Assembly: GCF_033343995.1 (NCBI RefSeq)
Contig: NZ_CP137573.1
Coordinates: forward strand, 2,327,001-2,391,000
Source of the DNA: Streptomyces sp. HUAS YS2
GTDB taxonomy: Bacteria > Actinomycetota > Actinomycetes > Streptomycetales > Streptomycetaceae
Direction: 5' to 3'
DNA: 64,000 nt
Position numbers and translations under genes: made by a program. This document shows positions 54,179 through 63,666 of this stretch, piece after piece (the stretch's first letter is position 1; each line of letters begins with the position of its first letter). The notes below the pieces were generated by a model, which did not search any database, had not been told where the DNA came from, and saw only the letters and a list, made by a program, of their open reading frames with translations.

Positions 54179-55117
54179 TCAGGCCTCGGCGCCGGCGGTC
54201 AGCTTCTTCCGCCGCCACAGCACCAGCGGTACCGCTCCGGCGAGGCCGGCCGCGCCCGGGGCGACGGCCAGGGCCTTGTTCAGGCCGGGCTGGTCGAAGG
54301 TGTCCGGGACCGGCAGCGTGGCCCAGCGGGTGACCGGCCAGGCGACGACGACCGCGCGACCCACGACGTCCTCGTTGGCGACCGTGCCGCCACCGGGCAG
54401 CTCCTGGTGCCAGCGCGAGTCCATCGAGTTCTGCCGGTTGTCGCCCATCACCCAGATACGGCCCTCGGGGATGGTGATCGGCCCGAACGGCTTGTCGCCG
54501 CACGGCGTCGAGCCGGGCTTGATGTACGCGGTCTCGTCGAGCGCCTTGCCGTTCAGGATGACCTTGCCGCCCTCCTTGCACGACACGGTGTCCCCGCCGA
54601 CCGCGATGACCCGCTTGATCAGGTCCTTCTCCTCGGCGGACGGCATCAGCCCGATGAAGCTCAGGAACTTCTGCAGCGCGTTCGGGTCGGGGGTCGGTTC
54701 GCCCTCCAGCCAGCCGCCCGGGTCGTGGAAGACGACGACCTCGCCGCGCTCCGGCTCCGAGCCGAACCACGGGGTGAGCTTGTCTACGAGGACCCGGTCG
54801 CCGCGCTTGAGCGTGTCCATCATCGATTCCGACGGAATGGAGAACGCCTGCACCAGGAACGTCTTGATCAGCAGCGCCAGGAGCAGCGCGATGCCGATCA
54901 GCAGCGGCAGTTCCTTCCAGAAGGAACGCGGCTTGTTGCCCGGCTGGTCGTCGCCCGTCTCGTCGCGCCCCGCGCCGTCGCCGGTCGCGGGTTCCCCGTC
55001 CGGGCGCCCCGTTCCGTCGTCGGTCATGGCCGCGGGCGACTCGCCGAGCTGCTCAGGCCTCTTCTCGGGCTCGTCGTGTCCGGATCGTGCCCCGACGGCC
55101 AAATCCCCCACATCCAC
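54179..55117 (-). CDS. sipY: Type I signal peptidase (SipY position)
   Basis: A 312-residue signal peptidase: catalytic Ser in SIPSESMMDTLKRGDRVLVD, Lys in LIKRVIAVGGDTV, and a C-terminal transmembrane helix. An acidic N-terminal tail precedes the first helix (ELPLLIGIALLLALLIKTFL). The ATG at 55117 has GAGGAG upstream and overlaps sipX by 65 bases; ATG 55027 is an alternative without a ribosome-binding site. Confidence 0.9.
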   Translation of the reverse strand: MDVGDLAVGARSGHDEPEKRPEQLGESPAAMTDDGTGRPDGEPATGDGAGRDETGDDQPGNKPRSFWKELPLLIGIALLLALLIKTFLVQAFSIPSESMMDTLKRGDRVLVDKLTPWFGSEPERGEVVVFHDPGGWLEGEPTPDPNALQKFLSFIGLMPSAEEKDLIKRVIAVGGDTVSCKEGGKVILNGKALDETAYIKPGSTPCGDKPFGPITIPEGRIWVMGDNRQNSMDSRWHQELPGGGTVANEDVVGRAVVVAWPVTRWATLPVPDTFDQPGLNKALAVAPGAAGLAGAVPLVLWRRKKLTAGAEA

Positions 55118-56081
55118 TCCTCACTCCGTGCAATCGCCTGTCCCAGAACAGGGACAGGCCCACCACTCCCATAACGAGCGGGAGTTCCGCAGGGGTCGGG
55201 AGCCAGGGCAATCCGTTCAGATTTCGCGAGGACACACTATGCGACACACCGTGCGCGGACGTAGATCCGCGCCGTGCGTCGGGTACGGCCGCGAAGGTCT
55301 CGCGCTCCTCCAGGGTCCGCCAGTGCGACACCGGCCAGACGATGGAGATCGCGCGTCCGACGACCTGGTCCTCCGAGACGGTTCCCTGCCCCGGTTCACC
55401 CAGGTGGAAACGGGAATCGGCCGAGTCGGAGCGGTGATCGCCCAGGACGAAGATCCGGCCGGCCGGCACCTTCACCTCGAACTTGATCTCCGAGGGCTCG
55501 TTCCCGGGATGCAGGTACGGCTCGTTCAGGGGGACGCCGTTGACGGTGATCCGGCCGTCCTTGCCGCAGCACTTCACCGTGTCGCCGCCGACCGCCACGA
55601 CCCGCTTGATCAGATCCTGCTCGTCGGAGGAGGGCAGCAGGCCGATGAACGTGAAGAACTGCTTGATCTGCTTGACGCCGACCGGGTCCTCGCCGGCCGG
55701 CGAGACCTCCTGGCTGAGCCAGCCGCCGGGGTCCTTGAAGACCACGACGTCGCCGCGCTGCGGCCGGCTGCCGAACCACGGCGTCAGCTTGTCGACGACG
55801 ACCCGGTCCTGGATCCGGATGGTCTGCTCCATGGACCCGGACGGGATGACGAAGGCCTGCACCAGGAACGTCTTCAGGACCAGCGCTATCAGCACCGAGA
55901 CGGTGATCAGGAGCGGGATCTCCTTGGCCGCGGAGCGCTGCCGCCGTCGCTTGACCCGGCGGGCGAGCCTGCGCCGCTCGGCGCGCCCGGGGAGCGGTCG
56001 TTCGCCGTCCGTGGGCCGCGAGCCGGTGGGCAGCGGCGTGTCGGTGCGGTGGCCCGCGGCGCGCCGCCCCCGGTTACCCAT
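55053..56081 (-). CDS. sipX: Type I signal peptidase (SipX position)
   Basis: A 342-residue signal peptidase. Active site: Ser in VIPSGSMEQTIRIQD, Lys in LIKRVVAVGGDTV. The basic N-terminal tail (RRRLARRVKRRRQRS) precedes the first membrane helix, and the C-terminus has a further hydrophobic region and a long basic end. Start 56081 (MGNRGRRAAG) overlaps the sipW stop by eight bases, so translation is coupled. Confidence 0.9.
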   Translation of the reverse strand: MGNRGRRAAGHRTDTPLPTGSRPTDGERPLPGRAERRRLARRVKRRRQRSAAKEIPLLITVSVLIALVLKTFLVQAFVIPSGSMEQTIRIQDRVVVDKLTPWFGSRPQRGDVVVFKDPGGWLSQEVSPAGEDPVGVKQIKQFFTFIGLLPSSDEQDLIKRVVAVGGDTVKCCGKDGRITVNGVPLNEPYLHPGNEPSEIKFEVKVPAGRIFVLGDHRSDSADSRFHLGEPGQGTVSEDQVVGRAISIVWPVSHWRTLEERETFAAVPDARRGSTSAHGVSHSVSSRNLNGLPWLPTPAELPLVMGVVGLSLFWDRRLHGVRSGCGGFGRRGTIRTRRAREEA

Positions 56082-56916
56082 GGCCGCCCGCCCCGGCGGG
56101 CACGCTCCCGGGCGCCGGCACGCCGGCGAAGGCGTCGGTCCCGGCGATGGTGGTCCAGTGGGCGAACGGCCAGCCGATCCAGTCCACACGGCCGATGACC
56201 TTGTCGACGGGGACCATGCCGCCGCCCGGCGACCCCAGGTGGTCGCGGGAGTCGCTGGACCGGCTGCGGTGGTCGCCCATGCCCCACAGGGTGCCCTGGG
56301 GGACGACGATGTCGAAGGGCGCCTTGGAGGGCGCGTCGCCGAGGAACACGTACCGCTCCTCGATCTGCGTGCCGTTCACCCGGATCCGGCCCTCCTTGTC
56401 GCAGCAGACGACGCGGTCGCCGCCGACGCCCACCACCCGCTTCACGAAGTGGGTCTCGTCCGGCTCCGCGAGGCCCAGCGCGGCCGCGGCGCCGTGCAGC
56501 AGGCCGGCGACCGGGTTCTCCTCGGCCGGTTCGCGCACGAAGGAGTCGGTGCCGTCGAAGACGAGGACGTCACCGCGCCGCGGCTGGTCGCCGAAACGGT
56601 ACGCCAGCTTGTTCACCAGGACCCGGTCCCCGACCTGGAGGGTGGGCTCCATGGAGCCGCTGGGGATGAGGAAGGGCTGGAGCACGAAGTGGCTGAGGAG
56701 CAGCAGGAAGACCGTGCAGGCGAGGCCGACAACTCCGGCGCTGCGCCAGGAGAGCCGCCCGCGAGCCGCCCCGTCCGTGGAATCGGCCGCGGAATCGACC
56801 AGGGCATCGTCCTCCGGAACGGCTTCGGAAACGCCCCCGGAAACGCGCGCGGAGCGCGACCGCTCCTCCGGCGTGGAGGAGCGGTCGCGCTCCGTGTGGT
56901 GTGCTTCGGTGTCCAT
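56074..56916 (-). CDS. sipW: Type I signal peptidase (SipW position)
   Basis: A 280-residue signal peptidase: Ser in LIPSGSMEPTLQVGDRV, Lys in FVKRVVGVGGDRV. The first 45 residues are rich in Arg, Ser and Glu; their coding DNA includes a perfect 20-bp inverted repeat (56850-56894). The stop is TAA, unusual for this GC content. It is the first gene of the sipWXY run, starting 60 bp after rplS. Confidence 0.9.
   Translation of the reverse strand: MDTEAHHTERDRSSTPEERSRSARVSGGVSEAVPEDDALVDSAADSTDGAARGRLSWRSAGVVGLACTVFLLLLSHFVLQPFLIPSGSMEPTLQVGDRVLVNKLAYRFGDQPRRGDVLVFDGTDSFVREPAEENPVAGLLHGAAAALGLAEPDETHFVKRVVGVGGDRVVCCDKEGRIRVNGTQIEERYVFLGDAPSKAPFDIVVPQGTLWGMGDHRSRSSDSRDHLGSPGGGMVPVDKVIGRVDWIGWPFAHWTTIAGTDAFAGVPAPGSVPAGAGGHG
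56850..56894. repeat. Perfect 20-bp inverted repeat inside the sipW 5' coding region
   Basis: Arms 56850-56869 and 56875-56894 (GAGCGCGACCGCTCCTCC core) with a 5-nt loop. In the mRNA the hairpin starts 22 bases after the A of the sipW ATG. Confidence 0.85.
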
Positions 56917-56976
56917 CGGGGCCAGAGCCTATCCGGCCTGCCTGTGGACCCGAGCGCGCGACGGTGAGCCGGTGGC

Positions 56977-57327
56977 TCAGTTGTCGCGCTTCTCCTTGAT
57001 CTTGGCAGCCTTGCCGCGCAGCTCACGCAGGTAGTAGAGCTTGGCGCGACGGACGTCACCGCGGGAGACGAGCTCGATCTTCTCGAAGATCGGGGAGTGC
57101 ACCGGGAAGGTGCGCTCGACGCCGACGGAGAAGGAGACCTTGCGGACCGTGAAGGTCTCGGAGACGCCCGAGCCCTGGCGGCGGATGACGGCACCCTTGA
57201 ACTGCTGGATACGAGAGCGGTTGCCCTCGATGACGCGGACGTGCACGTTGACCGTGTCACCCGGGCGGAAGGCCGGGACGTCCGAGCGCAGGGAGGCGGC
57301 GTTCACACCGTCGAGGAGAGAAGACAT
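56977..57327 (-). CDS. rplS: 50S ribosomal protein L19
   Basis: A 116-residue L19: [20 protein letters not shown] at the start, then [20 protein letters not shown]. Standard length and conserved throughout. The ATG at 57327 is the conserved start. It follows trmD after 132 bp, as in many actinobacteria, with sipW behind it. Confidence 0.96.
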   Translation of the reverse strand: MSSLLDGVNAASLRSDVPAFRPGDTVNVHVRVIEGNRSRIQQFKGAVIRRQGSGVSETFTVRKVSFSVGVERTFPVHSPIFEKIELVSRGDVRRAKLYYLRELRGKAAKIKEKRDN

Positions 57328-57459
57328 GTTCTTCGTCTGCTTTCTTCGCACGACGCCACAGGTCGCCGCGCGGGAGTTCGTCGATAGTTCGGGAGCCGTG
57401 CCGCCCCTTCGCGACGATCCCCCTGTGGCAGGGGCGCGATACGGGCGTACGACAGCGGC

Positions 57460-58281
57460 CTATTCTTCCACGGCCTGGGGCCTGCGCCAAAATCGGCCGC
57501 CGGGCTCGGGCGCCCAGCCCAGGCCGGACAGCAGTTCCCGGTCCTTCTTGTCGAAGGCGGCGGGGTCGCAGCGTTCGATCAGGTCGGGCCGGTTGAGCGC
57601 GGTACGCCGGAACGCCTCGTCACGGCGCCAGCGGGCGATCTTGCCGTGGTGGCCGCTGAGCAGCACGTCCGGGATGGCGCGGCCGCGCCACTCGGGCGGC
57701 TTGGTGTAGACGGGCCCTTCCAGCAGGTTCGCCATGGCCCCGGGCGCGAAGGAGTCGTCGCGGTGCGACTCGGCGTTGCCGAGCACGCCGGGCAGCAGCC
57801 GGGCGACGGCCTCGGTGACGACGAGGACGGCGGCCTCGCCGCCGGCCAGCACGTAGTCGCCGATGGAGACCTCGTAGACCGGCATCCGGGTGGCGTACTC
57901 GTCCATGACCCGGCGGTCGATGCCCTCGTACCGGGCGGGGGTGAAGATCAGCCAGGGGCGCTCGGAGAGCTCGACGGCGAGTTCCTGGGTGAACGGGCGA
58001 CCGCTGGGGGTGGGGACGACCATGACGGGGCCGTGCGCGCCCGCCTCGTAGCCGTCGGCGAGGGCCTCGTCCAGCGCCTCGCCCCACGGGTCGGTCTTCA
58101 TGACCATGCCGGGGCCGCCGCCGTACGGGGTGTCGTCGACGGTGTGGTGCCGGTCGTGGGTCCAGTTCCGCAGGTCGTGGACGTGTACGTCGAGCTGGCC
58201 GCGGGCCCGGGCCTTGCCGACCAGGGATACGTTCAGCGGTTCCAGGTACTCGGGGAAGATCGTGACGACGTCGAGCCGCAT
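57460..58281 (-). CDS. trmD: tRNA (guanine-N1)-methyltransferase
   Basis: A 273-residue SPOUT enzyme that methylates G37. N-terminus [16 protein letters not shown] and the knot motif SIGDYVLAGGEAAVLVV are diagnostic; RPDLIERC lies in the C-terminal domain. The ATG overlaps the rimM stop by one base (TGATG). Confidence 0.96.
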   Translation of the reverse strand: MRLDVVTIFPEYLEPLNVSLVGKARARGQLDVHVHDLRNWTHDRHHTVDDTPYGGGPGMVMKTDPWGEALDEALADGYEAGAHGPVMVVPTPSGRPFTQELAVELSERPWLIFTPARYEGIDRRVMDEYATRMPVYEVSIGDYVLAGGEAAVLVVTEAVARLLPGVLGNAESHRDDSFAPGAMANLLEGPVYTKPPEWRGRAIPDVLLSGHHGKIARWRRDEAFRRTALNRPDLIERCDPAAFDKKDRELLSGLGWAPEPGGRFWRRPQAVEE

Positions 58282-58832
58282 CAGGACTCGGCCCCGTCGT
58301 CGCGGGTGGAGACGATCTCCGCGCGGTCGTCGATCAGGCCGGGCGGCGGGGTGATGACGGCCCGCTGGTTCTCCAGGTCGATCTCGGCGACGATCTCCTC
58401 GACGAAGGGGATCATCACCTCGCTGCCGTCCTCGCGCTCCACGATGAACAGGTCCTGCGAGGGCAGGTGGGAGATCTCGGTGATCCGGCCGACCTCGATG
58501 CCGTCGGCGGTGACCACGTCGAGGTCCATGAGCTGGTGGTCGTAGTACTCGTCGTCCTCCTCCGGCAGTTCGGAGGGGTCGACCTCGGCGATCAGCAGGA
58601 TGTTGCGCAGCGCCTCGGCACCGTTGCGGTCCCGGACGCCCTCGAAGCGCAGCAGCAGCCGGCCGCTGTGCACCCGGCCGGTCTCGATGGTCAGCGGCCC
58701 GGCGGAGGCCGGGTCGGTGAGCAGCACGGCGCCCGGGCCGAGCCGCAGCTCCGGCTCGTCGGTCCGCACCTCGACGGTGACCTCGCCCTTGATGCCGTGG
58801 GCGCGGCCGATCCGCGCGACTACCAACTGCAT
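58281..58832 (-). CDS. rimM: Ribosome maturation factor RimM
   Basis: A 183-residue RimM. N-terminal [20 protein letters not shown], then the PRC-barrel part with [16 protein letters not shown] and LPSQDLFIV. Needed for 30S assembly around S19. It is coupled to trmD. Confidence 0.95.
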   Translation of the reverse strand: MQLVVARIGRAHGIKGEVTVEVRTDEPELRLGPGAVLLTDPASAGPLTIETGRVHSGRLLLRFEGVRDRNGAEALRNILLIAEVDPSELPEEDDEYYDHQLMDLDVVTADGIEVGRITEISHLPSQDLFIVEREDGSEVMIPFVEEIVAEIDLENQRAVITPPPGLIDDRAEIVSTRDDGAES

Positions 58833-58871
58833 TACCGCATTCTCCCTGTCCTACGACCTGCGATACGACGA

Positions 58872-58907
58872 CGGGCCGGGGCGGGCCCGAAAGCCCTCCC
58901 CGGCCCG
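58872..58907 (-). terminator. Hairpin between khpA and rimM
   Basis: A 10-bp stem CGGGCCGGGG/CCCCGGCCCG, 16-nt loop. It may reduce read-through from rpsP-khpA into rimM-trmD. Confidence 0.5.
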
Positions 58908-58925
58908 TGCCGGTGCTTCAACTTC

Positions 58926-59165
58926 TCAGCGGACCTGGTCCACGTCGACGAGGTCGACACGGATGCCACGGCCGCCGATGGCGCCCACGACGGTACGGAG
59001 CGCACGCGCGGTGCGGCCGTTGCGGCCGATCACCTTGCCGAGGTCGTCGGGGTGGACCCGAACCTCCAGGACGCGACCGCGACGCAGGTTGCGCGAGGCG
59101 ACCTGCACGTCGTCGGGGTTGTCGACGATGCCCTTCACGAGGTGCTCGAGAGCCTCCTCGAGCAT
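58926..59165 (-). CDS. khpA: KH-domain RNA-binding protein KhpA
   Basis: A 79-residue KH protein. The GxxG-type motif is in IGRNGRTARALRTVVGAI. It lies two bases after rpsP. KhpA-type proteins pair with KhpB and bind many small RNAs in Gram-positive bacteria; here the role is inferred from family. Confidence 0.93.
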   Translation of the reverse strand: MLEEALEHLVKGIVDNPDDVQVASRNLRRGRVLEVRVHPDDLGKVIGRNGRTARALRTVVGAIGGRGIRVDLVDVDQVR

Positions 59166-59167
59166 GC

Positions 59168-59608
59168 TCAGGCCTCGGTCGACTCGGTGGACTCGGCCGC
59201 AGCCTCGTCCGCCTTCTTGTCGGCCTTCTTCGCCTTCGGGGTGATGGCCTCACCCTTGGCGTCGTCGCCCTCGAGGGCCTTCGCGAACGCGTCGAAGGAG
59301 GCGCGCTTGTCCTCCTTGGTCGCCGGCTGCAGCAGCGGCGCCGGGGCCGGCAGGCCCTTGTGCTTCTGCCAGTCGCCGGTGAGCTTCAGGATCGCGAGAA
59401 CCGGCTCGGTCGGCTGGGCGCCGACGGACAGCCAGTACTGCGCACGCTCCGAGTCGACCTCGATGCGCGACGGGTTGTACGTCGGGTGGTACAGACCGAT
59501 CTCCTCGATGGCCCGGCCGTCACGGCGGGTACGGGAGTCGGCGACGACGATGCGGTAGTGGGGCTGGCGAATCTTGCCGAGACGCTTCAGCTTGATCTTG
59601 ACTGCCAC
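59168..59608 (-). CDS. rpsP: 30S ribosomal protein S16
   Basis: A 146-residue S16 with the conserved N-terminus [19 protein letters not shown] and EEIGLYHP. The GTG at 59608 is the start by conservation, with AGGAG upstream. It has an actinobacterial C-terminal extension ([11 protein letters not shown], about 55 residues). First gene of the rpsP-khpA-rimM-trmD-rplS set. Confidence 0.95.
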   Translation of the reverse strand: MAVKIKLKRLGKIRQPHYRIVVADSRTRRDGRAIEEIGLYHPTYNPSRIEVDSERAQYWLSVGAQPTEPVLAILKLTGDWQKHKGLPAPAPLLQPATKEDKRASFDAFAKALEGDDAKGEAITPKAKKADKKADEAAAESTESTEA

Positions 59609-59801
59609 GGGAGTGGTGTCTCCTGGTCTTGACGTGGTTGGGCACATGAGATGCCACGTGGGGTTGCGGTACTCGGGTGCCCGATGGACGCGTCAGCCGG
59701 AGGAGAGAGGGGTCCTGTGCGACTGTCGAGTACAGCTAGCCATTGTGCCATACGCCTGCACCGCGGGACGCCCCAGCCCCCGGGGGCGGTCCCGTAGCGG
59801 C

Positions 59802-60395
59802 TCAGCTCGCCGCGCCCACCGTCTCCGGGATACGGAACGGCTTGCCGCAGCCGCCGCACACGATCGGCGCCTGGGCGAGGACGGACGGCACCACGCGCAC
59901 GTTGCGCCCGCAGTCGCAGACCGCCTTCACGCGCACGCCGCCGCCGGACGAGCCGTGCCGCGCGGCCGGCCCGCGGAAGGAGCGCTTGGTGTCGGCGGCG
60001 GTCGCGACCGTGTGCGCCTTGAGAGCGCGCTGCAGTCTCTCGATCGTCGGCCGGTAGCGTCGCCTCGCCTCGGGGTTGAGCGTGACCAGGGAGAAGCCGC
60101 TGCTGGCGTGCGGCTCCTCGGGATGGTCCAGGCCCATCTCCTCGGCGATCGCGAGGAAGCGTCGGTTGTGGTAGCGGCCGGCGCGGGAGGTGTCGCGGAC
60201 ACCTCGGGCGGCGGCGATGCCGTGGACTGCCTCGTGGAGCAGTCGCTCGAAGGAGAGCTCGGCGCCGCAGGCGGACGAGGACTCTCCGATCAGGGACTCG
60301 GGCGCGGCAAGGTCCGGCAGTTCGGGGTGGTGCCGCTGAATGTCGGCCCACGCCTGTGCCAGCTCTGCGGCGAGAACAGGTGGTGTCGTGCTCAC
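59802..60395 (-). CDS. SprT-like zinc metalloprotease-type protein
   Basis: A 197-residue protein with the HExxH metalloprotease motif (HEAVHGIAAARGV) near residue 55 and a C-terminal zinc ribbon: CDCGRNVRVVPS followed by CGGCGKPFRIP. This is the SprT-like architecture (SprT/Spartan family), but whether it cleaves DNA-protein cross-links is not known. GTG start at 60395, chosen by absence of other starts near the coding boundary. Confidence 0.8.
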   Translation of the reverse strand: MSTTPPVLAAELAQAWADIQRHHPELPDLAAPESLIGESSSACGAELSFERLLHEAVHGIAAARGVRDTSRAGRYHNRRFLAIAEEMGLDHPEEPHASSGFSLVTLNPEARRRYRPTIERLQRALKAHTVATAADTKRSFRGPAARHGSSGGGVRVKAVCDCGRNVRVVPSVLAQAPIVCGGCGKPFRIPETVGAAS

Positions 60396-60786
60396 GTCGC
60401 TTACAACGAGCCGAAGTGCCCCCGGGTTCCATTCCGGGGCATCCCAAATATTTTGCACGTACCCGTCAGTTGCCCTTGATGTGTCCCGACGAGGGCCAGT
60501 GCGCCGATCTGTGGAGAAGTCACACAGCTCGCACCAAGGTGGTACGTAGTGGCGCGTACGCCCCGGCGCGTAGGCGGCGGGCGAGCGCCGGGGCGCCCGG
60601 TCGTCGGGAGTGACACTAGCGGCTCCGCCGGAGGCGTGGAGCACCACCCCCGCCAGGATGCAAGGCGGCGCGACCACTGGACGCGGGGACGGATGGGGAG
60701 TTCCCTGACATACGGGGGGTGTGCGCGCCGCGCACGCAGGAACACGCTCGGGCACATACGGACCTTCGCGGATTGGGGCCCCTTCG
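60396..60786. promoter_or_regulatory. Divergent intergenic region with an 11-bp inverted repeat
   Basis: The 391-bp gap between the divergent SprT-like and methyltransferase genes shows no gene. It has CGCCCCGGCGC (60559-60569) repeated as GCGCCGGGGCG (60585-60595), a 27-bp hairpin or operator, and a short repeat of GCGTA. I see no clear -10/-35 pair. Confidence 0.4.
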
Positions 60787-61548
60787 ATGACACCTACCCT
60801 CGTCCGGCACGACCCCGTCCGGGACTGGGTCGAGATCCAGGAGAGGATGCTCGCGCCGCTCTACGAAGCGGTGTACGAGCGCCTCGGCGTGGGCGCCGGC
60901 ACGCGGCTGCTCGGCCTGGACTGCGGTTCGGGTCTCGCGCTGCTGATGGCGGCGGCCCGGGGCGCGCGGGTGGCCGGCACGGATCCGGACGGGACGCGCC
61001 TGGAGCAGGCCCGGCAGCGCCTGGCGGCGTACGACGCGGACCTCGCCGGGAGCCCGGCCGCGCCGGGGCCGTACGACGTGATCACCGCCTTCCACCCGAC
61101 GGGCCGCGGGACCCGCACCCCGGGGGCGCTGGCGGCGGCGGTCACCCGTTCGGCGGTACGCGGCGCGGCGGTGGTGCTGGCCGGCTGGGGGCCTCCGGAG
61201 CGCTGCGCCTCGGCGCCGGTCCTGGGCCTGGCGGCCCGGCTGTCGGAGGCGGCTGCGGACGGGTCCGCCGGTCCTCCGGTGCCCCGTGACGACCTGGACG
61301 AGCGGGTGGCGCGCGCGGGGCTGTGGCCGGACGGCTCGGGCCGGGTGGCCTGCCCGTTCGGGTACGCGGATCTGGACAGCGCGGTGCGCGGGCTGCTGTC
61401 GACGGGGGTGTTCGACCCGGCCGCGGCGGCGACGGACACGTCCCAGGTCGAGAAGGAGCTGGCCGAGGCGCTGCACCCGTACGTCCGCGGCGACGGCACG
61501 GTCTGGATGCCGAACGTCTTCCGTTACGTGATCGCCCGGGTGCCGTAG
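60787..61548 (+). CDS. SAM-dependent methyltransferase
   Basis: A 253-residue class I methyltransferase. The nucleotide motif is GLDCGSGLALLMAAARGARV, followed by the GTDPDG acidic loop. An Ala/Pro-rich segment follows. The substrate is unknown; it is an isolated gene between SprT-like and ftsH. The start ATG is preceded by a GGGG run rather than a good ribosome-binding site, so the start is only probable. Confidence 0.8.
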   Translation: MTPTLVRHDPVRDWVEIQERMLAPLYEAVYERLGVGAGTRLLGLDCGSGLALLMAAARGARVAGTDPDGTRLEQARQRLAAYDADLAGSPAAPGPYDVITAFHPTGRGTRTPGALAAAVTRSAVRGAAVVLAGWGPPERCASAPVLGLAARLSEAAADGSAGPPVPRDDLDERVARAGLWPDGSGRVACPFGYADLDSAVRGLLSTGVFDPAAAATDTSQVEKELAEALHPYVRGDGTVWMPNVFRYVIARVP

Positions 61549-61578
61549 GGGGCGGGAACCGCCGGAGGACCGGCGGCC

Positions 61579-63501
61579 TCAGTCCTCCTTCGCCAGGCGC
61601 GGGATGCCCGCCGCCCGGTACGCGTCCGCCTCCTCCAGGGTCTCGTTCTCCAGCAGTGCCACGGCCAGCGCGTCGAGCCTGCCGCGGTTCTCGCGGAGCT
61701 GGCGGACGGCGCTCTCGTAGCACTCGTCGACGATGCGGCGCATCTCGTGCTCGACCGCGTCCAGGGTCGCCGGGGCCGCCGACAGGCCGTACGCCTGCTG
61801 CGCGTCGCTCGGGATGGCGGTGAGCCGCCCGATCCGGTCGCTCATCCCCCACCGGCCGACCATGCCCCGGGCGATGTTGGTGACCTGCTCCAGGTCGCTC
61901 TCCGCGCCCGTCGTGACCATCCCGAAGACGACGTGCTCCGCCGCCATCCCGCCCAGCGCGCCGATGATCCGGCCGCGCAGGTACTCCTCCGTGTGCGCGT
62001 ACTTGTCGACGTCGGGGGTCGACAGGGTCACGCCCAGCGCGCGGCCGCGCGGCACGATCGTCACCTTGCGGACCGGGTCCGCGCCGGGCTGGAGCATGCC
62101 GAGGAGCGCGTGCCCGCTCTCGTGGTACGCGGTGCGGCGCCGCTCCTCCTCCGGCATGACGAGCGGGCGCTCCGCACCCAGCTGGACCTTCTCCAGCGCC
62201 TCGGAGAGGTCCGTCTGGGTGACCGTGTTCTGGCGGCGCTTGACCGCGAGCAGCGCGGCCTCGTTGGCGAGGTTGGCCAGCTCGGCACCGGTCATGCCGG
62301 GGGTGGTGCGGGCCACCTGTGTCAGGTCGACGCTCTCGGCGAGCGGGATCTGGCGGGTGTGGATCCTGAGGATGGCCTCGCGGCCCTCGCGGTCCGGCGA
62401 GTGCACGTGCACCACCCGGTCGAAGCGGCCGGGCCGGGTCAGCGCCGGGTCGAGGACATCGGCGCGGTTGGTGGCCGCGAGGACGATGACGCCCTCGGAG
62501 CCGGTGAAGCCGTCCATCTCGGTGAGGATCTGGTTGAGCGTCTGCTCCCGCTCGTCGTGGCCGCCCATCCCCGCACCGGCGCCGCGGGCCCGGCCGATGG
62601 TGTCGATCTCGTCGATGAAGATGATCGCCGGGGCGACCTTCCGCGCCTCGGCGAACAGCTCACGCACCCGGGACGCGCCCACACCCACGATCATCTCGAT
62701 GAACTCGGACGCCGACGCGGAGAAGAACGGCACCCCGGCCTCCCCCGCCACCGCCCGCGCGAGGAGCGTCTTGCCGGTCCCGGGCGGGCCGGCGAGCAGC
62801 ACGCCACGGGGCATCTTCGCGCCCATCGCCCGGTACGCGGCGGGGTTCTTGAGGAAGTCGACGACGTCGTTGAGCTCGCCCTCGACCTCGTCGATGCCGG
62901 CCACGTCCTCGAAGGTGGTCCGCTTGCCGCCCTCCAGTTCGACGGGTTTGGGCGGCGCCTTGCGGCCGAGCATGCCGCCCGCGCCGCCCATCCCGGCGCT
63001 CATCCGGCGGGCGATGAACACCCACAGCAGGATCAGCAGGAGCATCGGGGCGAGCGAGATCAGCAGGTTGGCGAGGAAGCTGCGCTCCTCGACGACCGGC
63101 TTGGCGGTGACGGTGACGCCCTGCTTGGTCAGCTGGGCCCAGAGGTCGTCGTCGGCGAAGGCCGGCCGCTGCGTCCGGAACTTCGTGTAGTCGCCCTTCT
63201 CGCCGTCGGGCTTGGGCTGCTTGCTCTTCAGCTCGCCCTGGATCGCGTCGCCCTTGGAGTAGATCTTGGTGACGTTCCCGGCGGTGACCTGCTTGTCGAA
63301 CTCGGTGTACGAGATCGTCGGCTCGTCGCCCCGGTTGAAGAACGACAGGGCGATGTTGGCGATGAGGTAGACGATCAGCGCGGTGAGGATGAGTCCGCCC
63401 CAGCCGCCGGGCATCTTCTTCTTCGTCGGCGGGGACGGTGGGGCTCCCTCCGAGCGCCACGGCTGGTCGGTGCGGTCGCGCGGGGGTACGGGATTGGCCA
63501 C
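61579..63501 (-). CDS. ftsH: ATP-dependent zinc metalloprotease FtsH
   Basis: A 640-residue protease. Two membrane helices flank the periplasmic domain (residues about 38-57 and 140-165). The AAA module has Walker [16 protein letters not shown] at about residue 237 and Walker [12 protein letters not shown]; the protease motif HESGH is near residue 456. GTG start at 63501 with GAGGAGA. It degrades damaged or unassembled membrane proteins. Streptomyces usually have another FtsH elsewhere, so this may be the second copy. Confidence 0.93.
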   Translation of the reverse strand: MANPVPPRDRTDQPWRSEGAPPSPPTKKKMPGGWGGLILTALIVYLIANIALSFFNRGDEPTISYTEFDKQVTAGNVTKIYSKGDAIQGELKSKQPKPDGEKGDYTKFRTQRPAFADDDLWAQLTKQGVTVTAKPVVEERSFLANLLISLAPMLLLILLWVFIARRMSAGMGGAGGMLGRKAPPKPVELEGGKRTTFEDVAGIDEVEGELNDVVDFLKNPAAYRAMGAKMPRGVLLAGPPGTGKTLLARAVAGEAGVPFFSASASEFIEMIVGVGASRVRELFAEARKVAPAIIFIDEIDTIGRARGAGAGMGGHDEREQTLNQILTEMDGFTGSEGVIVLAATNRADVLDPALTRPGRFDRVVHVHSPDREGREAILRIHTRQIPLAESVDLTQVARTTPGMTGAELANLANEAALLAVKRRQNTVTQTDLSEALEKVQLGAERPLVMPEEERRRTAYHESGHALLGMLQPGADPVRKVTIVPRGRALGVTLSTPDVDKYAHTEEYLRGRIIGALGGMAAEHVVFGMVTTGAESDLEQVTNIARGMVGRWGMSDRIGRLTAIPSDAQQAYGLSAAPATLDAVEHEMRRIVDECYESAVRQLRENRGRLDALAVALLENETLEEADAYRAAGIPRLAKED

Positions 63502-63604
63502 GCTGCTCTCCTCGGGGCGACGACAGGCCCATTATCGAAGAGCAGGACATACGGGGCATTGCGGGTGGGGCAGGGGTGTGAAAGCGGCTCGGGGACATGA
63601 AAAG

Positions 63605-63641
63605 AGGGCCCGGGTGCGTACGCGACGCTCCCGGGCCCTCC
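63605..63641 (-). terminator. Rho-independent terminator after ffh
   Basis: A perfect 11-bp stem GAGGGCCCGGG/CCCGGGCCCTC, 15-nt loop, followed on the minus strand by TTTT. Positioned 26 bp beyond the ffh stop. Confidence 0.85.
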
Positions 63642-63666
63642 CCTCCGGTCCGTGGGACCGGCCGGG

